A stretch of DNA of 64,000 bases, taken from Silene noctiflora (taxonomy: Eukaryota; Streptophyta; Magnoliopsida; Caryophyllales; Caryophyllaceae). The translations under genes were made by a program, and so were the position numbers. A model generated the notes under the pieces. The model worked only from the letters and a program-made list of their open reading frames with translations. It had not been told where the DNA came from and did not search any database. Location of the stretch: the NCBI GenBank assembly GCA_009801015.1, contig VHZZ01006037.1:19851-83850 (forward strand), written 5' to 3'. Positions within the stretch are counted from its first letter, which is position 1. Each line of letters opens with the position of its first letter. Positions 55,960-64,000 of the stretch are shown piece after piece.

Positions 55960-58188
55960 TTAAGGAACGGGGACATTAAGCCGAATTTGTCTTTAATAGG
56001 AAGCTCTATCTTCAAATACTGGGAAGAGCCCTTTCTTTTGAAGTACTCTATGGTCACAACCTCTTAAATGCCAAAAGTGACAAGAAAACCTACTTTCAAA
56101 ACAAAAGAAAAGAAGAGCCACCAACCAAGGCCCCGAGTATACCTTGACCAGACTAGTATTTTCACACATTTTAGCAAATTCACTCTTTTTCCAATAGCAC
56201 GCATGTGTTAAGCAAAGATCTAGCCTTCCTTCTGAGCCATGATCAAAGTCAATTGCAAGATTTCTGCTTATATATGTCATTTATTTTAGGATTTTCTTTA
56301 TAAAAAATTTATAATAAAAAGTGAAATCAAAAGCGAAGCTTGGTCCTAAAAGCAAGTCCCGCCCTAACAAAGCCATATACTAAGTATTTTCTTTTTACAA
56401 TCCCCTTGTTCGGTCATATGCAGACTGCATTACTACTTTCTTTTTCCTTTTCATTCCGATCTAGAATTCTGGTTGGGAAAGCAGGCCACTTTGATCGAGA
56501 TCTTTTAGGCATTTCTCAGTTGTAGGTTGTGGAAAGAGAAGATCAACACTCAAACTAAGTCCCGCATACCATCTACGGTTGGAATGCTCCCGAGTAATGA
56601 AAAGAAAAGTCAACTGACAATGACAACCAAGCCTTGAAAACAGCCACCCTTTTTCTTTGTAATAGCTCACTGGTCGAGCTCGATGGTACCAAAAAATTTG
56701 CAGGGCTCAAGGGCGAAATGGAAGAAAGTGAAGTGGTGGAACGTGTAACCCACCCGCCCGCTGTATCATTTAACTACATTTCTTCCTTCCTCTAATCCAT
56801 AGCCTAACAAAAGTCAGTCTAGTGACAACCCGCCCATCCAGCCATCGGGCCCACATTATTGAACGATCTTGCCTATCAAACTGGGATTATACTAAATTAA
56901 ACAAGGTATCTATCGACCAAAAGCAAGTAGTTCCGCTTGAAGAGCAGGACCCAATCCCAACGAAGTGGGAGCCCTTAGTTAATTCATTCCTTTAATTTAA
57001 TTTATTTGGTATAATAGGATTAAGCAATTTCATCCCATCCTGCTGCAAGAGCCCCCTTACGTTAATGCGAGGCTTCTTTATCTCAAAGCAACCCTCGAGG
57101 CAAGAACGACTTTCAACATTGAGAATCTCAACTTCAAATTCCATTCTCGTCACACTACAGATGACTATTCAGTGTCTTCCTTATGCAAATAGTAAAACAA
57201 GACCCCTTTAGCAGGCTCGGTCCTCGCATACTGATCTTTTTTGCCAAGAATAGCTTTCCTCTTTTCAACGGGAGCGTCGGCTGAATATAATTACAGCGAG
57301 GATCCCACGCCAACGTAACGTAAAGGGTAGGTGGAATCAGAGATGGTTCCGATCAAAGCTAGTAATTAAGATCTATAAATTCTTAACCTTAATATGATAT
57401 ATAATATATGAGTGTACGCGTCAAATGGTTGGACTGAATGCGCTGACGCCGAGATCATTTGTTATAAGATCAAAGGATGACTCCTCCTCTTGTTATGGTG
57501 GGAACTTAGCTTCATTCATGTTGAGACTTACAGATTGGTATTTCACCGATTTCGTCTACAGGGCGTAATACAAAACCTCAAACTGTAGAACGGGAAATTT
57601 TGGGAGCGCTTAGTCCTCCCGAGATGGTATCTCGCGCTTCCAGCCTTTTCAGTCATGCCAATGAATATTAAGGACTCGCGCCAGCCCTTGGCTTGACACC
57701 GCCCCCGCCGCCTTATCATCGCATTGAAAATCGGAGCCCACTTCGAAAAAAAGAAGAAAGTTCATTGGGCAAGTACAAGTAAAGTAAGCCTTTTCTGATT
57801 CGTTTCTGATTCGGAAGAAAAAAGCAGATACCCTTGAAGCTTTTCTGATAAGAAGAATTAGACGCAATGACATCATAGTACTCTTTCTTTCATACTCTTC
57901 TCCCCCAAGCAAAGGAAAGTCGCCTGCTTCTCACCCGCCACAGTAGGCAAGCTCGGCTTATTCAAAGCGACATAGAAAATCATTCTATAAATACTAATCA
58001 AGTAAAAAAAAATTTAAAGCAATCGACGAAAAGATCTTCGCTCACTCGTCTTGTCCGCCAAGGAGCACCGCCTCACTTCGGAATCAGAAAAGTTTTCCCA
58101 CCGCTCCTTATGGCTGGCTGAACGGATATACCTATGTTATGACTATTCGGGCATGAGCGGGCCGGCTTCGAGAGCCTTGATGGGATGA
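55960..58188. other. Spacer without recognisable gene
   Basis: The minus frames 55993-56280 (95 codons, Cys/His-rich: FCFESRFSCHFWHLRGCDHR) and 57649-57912 (87 codons) are unrecognised. The Cys/His spacing is not a zinc-finger pattern that I know. Confidence 0.5.
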
Positions 58189-58389
58189 TCATTAGAAGAT
58201 CAAATTCTGCTCTACCTTGTCTACCTTGGTCATAAAAAGATTGTTGAAGTTGAATATGATTAGGATTAAGACATTTACAGGGATGACGATCCTATTGAGC
58301 TAAGCCCATATCGATATCGAGGGCATATCCATGGGGAGGTCGCGTTTGGGGAGAGCTTTGCGTTGGCTGAGCATAACGTCCACTCATAA
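58189..58389 (+). pseudogene. Coding-like fragment with two in-frame stops
   Basis: The frame reads SLEDQILLYLVYLGHKKIVE, VEYD, TAG, D, TAA, then DIYRDDDPIELSPYRYRGHI and HGEVAFGESFALAEHNVHS before a final TAA. The two early stops lie three codons apart. Without them it would be open for 66 codons. The composition is balanced and protein-like rather than low-complexity. No family is recognised and no start codon is present. Confidence 0.35.
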
Positions 58390-61328
58390 AAGAGTGAAAT
58401 CTCCCTTATAATTAGATTATGGCTCCTCAATTTTTGGAGTGGGCGAAAGCGGTACGGGAAGGTCTTAAAAAAGAGATTAAGTAGCGAATAAGTTAGTTGT
58501 AAAGTAAATAGGAGATGAGAAACTCGATAAGCAACTGTGGGTGGGGCTAGTCTTTCTTATTCTTCCTATCGAATTTTTAAAAGGAGCTTTTCCTCATATG
58601 ATCTTTACTTCTGTTTCATCAAAAGCGCTCGTATAAGGGATCGTGGGATGATTAAAAGTTCTATTTTAGGCCTTTATACATGTGTTTGAATGGGATCCCC
58701 GCTCGCAGAGGTCATTTGAAAATCCTCAGTCAAGAGTCTTACACGTGCGAGCATGTCCTTTGCTTTCCTCGAAGAAAGATAGGAAGGAGATTAGACGAGC
58801 ACACAAGGAAGGGCCGGCCTCTGCCCGATGGACGAAGCAAGTTCGCTTCTCTTTTTACTGATTATCTAGTATTTAACAAGAAATATAAGGATCTTTCCCA
58901 GTAAAAGGCATCGTCTTCGAAAAAATGATAGAAGCTATATCAATGAGCTTATGAAAAAAATCAAAAGTTGTTTAAAGAGAAGATCGAGAAATGACGGTAA
59001 ATTAATCTTGAATTCAAGTAAAAAAGCAAGTTTACACAATTCCAATCTTATCCTTTTTACTTTGAAAAAAGTCAACTTGAAGTCTAATTTTTCAAATAAA
59101 AAAATGTATATAATAATGTAAAACACATAAGATTTCTTCTTTTTCTCAGACTAACATTAAAGCTTTCTTTCCTACCACCACTCCGCTTTAAAACAACAAA
59201 GGGACGGCGACTCCTACAGGAGCGACACTACATAAACTAGACCAGCCGGATGGCTGTGAACCCGCCAATGATTACTCATAAGCATCCATTCTCTATTCTA
59301 TCCTCAATCCGTATTCTTGTGGCTATGCTATGCCCACGTGCGACCTAAGACCTATTACCAGCATTTGTCAACTGGCCCGTCTGGTCTGCCTACCTGGTGC
59401 ATCCTCCTCAAGAGATGCCATGCCGGACCTCTTCTTTATCTCTTTCCCGATGAAAATTTGCTTCATTCCCACCCGCCCCATTAAGAGCTGCCCTTTAGTT
59501 TCCTCTCCTATACAAGTGAAGAATACGAAAGGAGTAGGATGTTACGGAGTCTTTCAGAGCATACATTTAGCTCCCGAGCAATCTCCGTACTTTGTATTAA
59601 AAAAAAAAGCTTTTCATATCGATATCGGAATTGAGTCTAATCTTGGAATCTTTGTATGAGGGGCCCCTTACCTCCTTCTCGGGTAGAAAGCCAAGAAGAG
59701 TCTTCCCGGAGTCATTAGATTTACGACCCGAACTATCAAAAGAAGAGCCCCTTCTTGTGGAAACACGGGCTCATAAAACAGCGCTTTTTAGTTTTCACAT
59801 CCCATTAACCAACTCTAGCGCCGGGTTTACTTAAGTGAGTTCTCCAGCTGTTGAGGGAATATCTTCTTAGCCATTACCGGGCAACTCTTAGAGAAGTACA
59901 CGGAAAAGCACCTTTTGTAAGGGAGAAACCTTTCGCGGGGATTAAGACGAAATTACTTTTACAGCTGTCGGATGGAAGAATGAACACAAGCCTCTATTTG
60001 GGAGAAGGATAAAAAGAAGCATTGGCGGACGAAGTAGAAAGAAGCAACGAGCTCGCCAAAGAATAGGGCTAATAAGAAAGCAAATACGGCAAACAACGCC
60101 CTTTAGGTTGAGGCAAGTAGGGTGAATGAGGTAAGTGAAGTCGATGAAAATCGTAAAGGCCTTATTTCATTTCATTTTAAATGTTTTCATATCTATTGTT
60201 TGTTAAGGTTTGTTCGGAAAGGCGAAGAAAGACAAGCGAAGAGGTCTTTCCAGGATCAGCCCTAGCTTTGACTCTATCTTATTCTCCGTTTGACTCACGT
60301 TCGGATAATCAAAGGGATTCTCCCAAAAGCACAAAGCATATGAGAGGGGATTGGTTTGCATAAACCTGCTCATTTCAAGGCTAAAGACAATTCAAAAGTG
60401 GAGTGAACCGCATATTTTATGAAGACTTTTTCGGCGGAATGGGACCTTTACCAGCAAGAAGGAGACGACTATTTCCCCCTTCCTTGGTTGGCATGGGACG
60501 CTTCTCTTTCCAACGCTATCTTGCTGCAAATATGCCCTCGGAGTAATATCTGTGCTAACGAATCTCAGTTCTCGCATGCTGTTCTTATCTCGAACGAAAC
60601 GTGCGCATATGAAAGACGTGCATCAGCTGTCTCTGTTTACAGAAAGCAGGGGAACAGGGTCCTGTTTAAGGTCCTACCATTATAGATCCTTTAACCTGGG
60701 GTTTTGTTTCTTTTCGCGGGAACGGGAAATTCAATTTCTTTAATTTTAAGCTTTTTTCTGTTAAATTGGTTTGAAACCTATTTACTTGGGCGAGACGGAT
60801 CAGGAGAGGTGATCGGCAACAACTCAGCCTTGTCTCAAATTTCAAGATCAAACTTTTGCAAAAGGAAGATCCATCCAATTAAGTATTGGCTTTGCTTCCT
60901 TCTTTGAAAGTAGATGCCAGGATTTAAAGGTCAGAGGATAGAATTTTCCATCACCACCATTTGTTACTTTGAATATATGGGGCGGTTGGTCAACATCCAA
61001 CTCGCATTTTTTATTTGTAATTAAGCCAAACTGCGCTGATACTTCGGAAGCTTAAACCAAATCGTACGTTCTACGCTTTTTATCTCACTCTAATCATAAG
61101 GAAAGCAGGTCTTGAGGCATCCAAATGCGATGACGGAACTGAGAAGCCCAGTATCATAGGTAGGGATATAAACTTCGCCCGGTAAAGTTGGCTTACTGAG
61201 GACGAATTGATGGTTGATAAGTCTTCTAACCAGTAGATTAGAGATACGACAAACGTCTTTCTCTACTATAATATGCCACGCTTATCCCCACACAAGCACC
61301 TATTCCTAGTAGATCTTAGGACAGAGGT
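58390..61328. other. Spacer without recognisable gene
   Basis: The longest frame is 109 codons (59330-59659), unrecognised. A 16-codon acidic piece at 60016-60066 (EALADEVERSNELAKE) repeats the ALADE motif seen at 17111-17269 and 50563-50646. Overlapping frames at 60392-60907 on both strands appear random. Confidence 0.5.
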
Positions 61329-61724
61329 TTAATACCGAAGAAGTCTAGCCGAAATAAGAGAATGAAGCTCCTTGCCTACCCCACCGTGCGGGTGCCAATT
61401 CAAGCTTTTCCTTGGTCTAAAACGGCAGCTGTATATGCGTGGCGGTGAAAGGATTAGTACGCGCATTAAATTATATAAAAGAGAACGGGGCACGAAGCCC
61501 AAGTACTGCAAACGGTTAGATCTTAGCTGAACGAACAAGATAAATCTATGTAGCGAGATGCGTTGACAGAGCATAGCGTTGGACAGATCCCATGTATTAT
61601 CTATGGATCGAAAAGAGTAGTCAAGTACGGGCATAAAAGCAAATGAATGGAAGTGATGCTTCGACGGGATCAGCCCTTTATGAAGCCAAGGGACGTACTT
61701 CATTTGATTGAGAAAGAGATCCAT
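61329..61724 (-). CDS. Unrecognised 131-codon ATG ORF
   Basis: The longest frame with a genuine ATG start. It begins MDLFLNQMKYVPWLHKGL, has a leucine/phenylalanine/arginine-rich middle (SLHRFILFVQLRSNRLQYLG) and ends in a Gly/His-rich part (NWHPHGGVGKELHS). No domain is recognised. Its C-terminal third is built from the repeat shared with 37801-37882, where the frame is not conserved. Another part (FMPVLD) comes from the repeat shared with 62828-62845. That makes it a mosaic of spacer repeats, like the chimeric ORFs known from plant mitochondria. Expression is unknown. Confidence 0.25.
   Translation of the reverse strand: MDLFLNQMKYVPWLHKGLIPSKHHFHSFAFMPVLDYSFRSIDNTWDLSNAMLCQRISLHRFILFVQLRSNRLQYLGFVPRSLLYNLMRVLILSPPRIYSCRFRPRKSLNWHPHGGVGKELHSLISARLLRY
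61381..61452 (+). repeat. Imperfect dispersed repeat, copy 2 (with 37801-37882)
   Basis: It carries the TCTAAAACGGCAGCTGTATAT core and GTGGCGGTGAAAGG tail. It is shorter than copy 1 by a 9-base gap. Same orientation, about 23.6 kb away. Confidence 0.7.
61621..61638 (+). repeat. 18-bp dispersed repeat, copy 1 (with 62828-62845)
   Basis: TCAAGTACGGGCATAAAA differs from 62828-62845 at one base. Looser similarity continues downstream (AAGTGATGCTT against AAGCGATGCTT) after an insertion in the second copy. Confidence 0.6.
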
Positions 61725-61916
61725 TTTTTTGGGGTTTAATATAAGAAATAGGTAGATCCCCTGATCTTCAACTCTTTTTCTCTTTCTTCGACTTCGTATA
61801 TGAATGATTCATTGGCAAAGTTGGGCATAAAAGACTAGGAACTGAGAAATTGAATAGCTATTTGTGATCAAGTTGAGAATTCGAAGTTGAGATTCTCTTA
61901 AACCCGAAAAGAGTGG

Positions 61917-61932
61917 TGGTATCAGACCCTGA
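61917..61932 (+). other. Primer-binding-site-like motif of Copia elements
   Basis: TGGTATCAGACCCTGA differs at one base from the methionine-initiator-tRNA primer-binding site common in plant Copia LTR retrotransposons (TGGTATCAGAGCCTGA). No LTR end (CA) directly precedes it and no gag or pol frame follows, so at most it is a fragment of a nuclear retroelement. Chance is possible. Confidence 0.25.
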
Positions 61933-62107
61933 CGTAACAGCAATACTAAGGTCAAAGTAACGACTGGGGAGTAGGAAGAATAAGAGTTGTGCTATTTAAA
62001 AAGTGGAACGACAGCCAGCATTGCAGTTTGCATTCCACGTCAATCCAGGGCGACTGCGCCCATTCAGTCAAATAAAATTGCGCGGTGACCAATGAGCCTT
62101 CCTCTCA

Positions 62108-62389
62108 CTACCGCTCGAGCTCTAAAGAGCTCTCCACAAAGAGTAGTAAGATACAAGCGTAGCAGCAGTCGTAGAAATGAAATTCGAGAAAAGAAGCAAG
62201 TGCTGCATGCCAAGTGTGAGAAGCCCGGCTCGCATTCCAATCCTCATAATCAGGATCCGCTTCAGCTGCATTTTCCAACAAAGGATCCTTATTTGATGTG
62301 CCTCCAATGAATATGACACTGAAAGGCGCAAGCGCCCTCATTAGAAATATTCCACCTAGATCGTAAAGGATAGTAAAGATGAAACCCAT
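62108..62389 (-). CDS. Unrecognised 93-codon ORF with hydrophobic N-terminus
   Basis: ATG start. Residues 1-30 form a hydrophobic, membrane-like segment (FIFTILYDLGGIFLMRALAP). The middle is acidic (LLENAAEADPDYEDWNASRA). The end is Cys/Leu-rich (CCYACILLLF). A hydrophobic N-terminus joined to unrelated sequence is typical of chimeric mitochondrial ORFs, but no part matches a gene I can name. Other overlapping frames exist on both strands. Confidence 0.2.
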   Translation of the reverse strand: MGFIFTILYDLGGIFLMRALAPFSVIFIGGTSNKDPLLENAAEADPDYEDWNASRASHTWHAALASFLEFHFYDCCYACILLLFVESSLELER

Positions 62390-62489
62390 TTAAATGGGTC
62401 TGTTCGCCCGTCGATACGTGTTCACTTTCTGGTACATTATATAAAGGGGGTGCTCCTATGGTGGATTATGCAGCTTAGGCCTGGTGTCC

Positions 62490-62509
62490 AAGCTTTGACA
62501 TCAAAGCTT
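62490..62509. repeat. Small hairpin
   Basis: AAGCTTT and AAAGCTT pair around the 6-nt loop GACATC. A 7-bp stem with no adjacent gene. Confidence 0.5.
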
Positions 62510-62827
62510 CCCGTCAAGCCAGGATGATTGATCAGGTCGAGTAAGGACTGGCTGTTTATACCTGCAATATTTCTGCCCTCGATCAAGCAGGCACGAAACC
62601 TATTCAAGTAGGATAGGGGGATCTAAAATTAACCTGCTAGCATAGAATATGAGGGAAGCGTCGCTACGGCGGATTCTTAGACTTGGAACTGGTGTAAACC
62701 CGTTAGCGTCAAATATGATTTCAAGCCGGTCGTTTAGCAGGTGGAATAAAGGAAACCCCCACGGGTCCAACTATCCGAAGACGAGCATTTAAGTTAGGTT
62801 GTACCCTACTTAACAAAGAAATATTGG

Positions 62828-62845
62828 TCAAGTACGGACATAAAA
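62828..62845 (+). repeat. 18-bp dispersed repeat, copy 2 (with 61621-61638)
   Basis: TCAAGTACGGACATAAAA. Same orientation as copy 1, about 1.2 kb away. Confidence 0.6.
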
Positions 62846-64000
62846 ACTGCGGATTCGTAGAAGCTCAACCATCAGGAGAGGGATGCAAGCGATGCTTTGT
62901 ACCAACGTTTCCTTGAAAAAAAGCAGCAAGCGCACTTCCTTGGAGGAAGGTGTCCACTTATGTAAGATTGGAAATCCCCTGTGATTACGTTTGTTCGGTT
63001 CAAAGATCTACCAGGAAGGTGCGCATTTGACTCCCTTTCGTGAGGTGATTTTCAATCTGACCAACCAAATTCCCATCGAGTAAGGACCAACCTCTCACTC
63101 TTCGGTTTTAAGCTTCATACGGAGGTATATAAAAAATCTACGAAATCCATAGTAAAAAAAGCTTGCTGGCATAGGTAGAGTGCCAAATATTTACATTACC
63201 TTTGTTTGCAGTTTGGAGAATTGGTTTTTAGAAGCTGCCCTGACTCTGCCCGATGGACAAATCAAGTAAACTACCTCAAAAGCGTATCACAACAAGATAG
63301 CATTTACATTCCTCAATACTAGTTAAGTAAGTCAGGATCTTAGGATGATTCCTGTGAATGGGCCGCCCTATTGTAAATATATTCCTTCTTTCCATTGCCG
63401 CTCATCTGTAAAGGGCAGATTAGCTCTCTCATAGAGGAGAGTTTCATCCAATAAAGGAAGCTGTCCTTCGCGATGACACTATGCAGGCAACAAACCCAAG
63501 CTTTTTCCTAATCTAATAAAGGCTATTGCTCACGTTTCGTCATAAGATGAGGAATGTCTTGAGTAAGTCCTTTCGTGCTTTCTTTTATGATAGATAAGCC
63601 GCGGGCATAAGAAAGGGGATGGGCTTTGCCCTTACCTTATGCCAACAAGCATAAAGACTCTTAACTGACTACCAGCTTACTACCAGAATGTTTACCATCC
63701 TTAACTCACACAATCAAGCTTACCATCAGCGTCGTTTGAACAAAAAGCTTCTGATGCTACGCCTCGGGATGAAAATATGGCTCGAAAGTGAATCAACAAA
63801 AAAAGACAGCTTCCTTTGGGCGAACCTTAACTAGATAAAAGGTCAAAATGATGGATTTCCAAAGGGAATTGAGAGGATTTTGGTTATGATTGAGCTTACG
63901 ATCAGGCTTTTCCTGCTAGTTTGCCACCAAAGAAATGTAAGAAAAGAAGCGCTTTTGTAGCATCAAAGATGCGTCAAGTATACGTGAGAATCATCATACT
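62846..64000. other. Spacer without recognisable gene
   Basis: No frame above 60 codons. GAGTAAGGACC strings near 63078 echo GAGTAAGGACT near 62539, too short to call a repeat. No RNA gene is seen up to the window end. Confidence 0.55.

Noticed and set aside
55993-56280. Cys/His-rich frame as a zinc finger
   Set aside because: The spacing of Cys and His residues fits no zinc-binding pattern I know, and the region is ordinary spacer.
60440-60500. EGDD string as a mitovirus polymerase motif
   Set aside because: The surrounding residues (DYFPLPWLAW) and the absence of the other polymerase motifs do not fit. No mitovirus-like sequence was found elsewhere.
9000-64000. CRISPR array or plasmid/phage module
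   Set aside because: No regularly spaced exact repeats and no recognisable polymerase, integrase or Cas-like frames were seen.

Overview
The window looks like gene-free intergenic DNA from a large seed-plant mitochondrial genome, probably an angiosperm and possibly a eudicot. Four things point that way: long stretches rich in short purine and pyrimidine runs with no long reading frame, a fragment of the conserved 5' end of a bacterial-type small-subunit rRNA, a GC-richer block resembling the body of a plant-mitochondrial group II intron, and three matches to the CRTAAGAGA promoter nonanucleotide described for dicot mitochondria. None of the standard mitochondrial genes (nad, cox, cob, atp, ccm, mttB, matR, rps, rpl, complete rRNA, complete tRNA) could be recognised in the translations or the DNA. 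The longest open frame is 152 codons and needs a TTG start. The organelle assignment is an inference, and no species is named.

Layout. 0-9.8 kb: spacer with a frameshifted alanine/aspartate-rich coding remnant on the minus strand (128-357). 9.8-10.4 kb: the group II intron-like block. 12.9-19.3 kb: the most structured part. It holds a 20-bp tandem duplication, a 122-bp element with terminal inverted repeats (15172-15293), a promoter match at 15780, two acidic coding-like fragments, the rRNA fragment (17660-17683), a basic small ORF and a perfect 21-bp inverted repeat (17938-17998). 19.5-21.7 kb: a patch of mutually related degenerate repeats. 26.8-28.6 kb: acidic coding-like fragments on both strands, a 17-bp tandem duplication, a second possible rRNA remnant and a minus-strand promoter match. 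31.8-32.1 kb: an AT-rich degenerate tandem array with about 70-bp period. 35-64 kb: mostly featureless spacer with dispersed imperfect repeats (37.8/61.4, 38.4/47.5, 17.2/50.6, 21.6/51.1, 61.6/62.8 kb) and further decayed coding-like fragments at 35.3, 40.1, 43.5, 54.9, 55.8 and 58.2 kb.

The most interesting signal is not a conventional gene. Scattered on both strands are 30-85-codon stretches with strong codon-like (RNY) periodicity and a shared Ala/Asp/Glu/Val-rich composition, broken by stops and frameshifts. Some pairs are related at DNA level and keep the same reading frame (38.4 and 47.5 kb; 17.2 and 50.6 kb). They may be remains of a dispersed coding family, or a compositional by-product of short-repeat proliferation. 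No function can be assigned. No operons, CRISPR arrays, plasmid genes, phage genes or intact transposase genes were seen.
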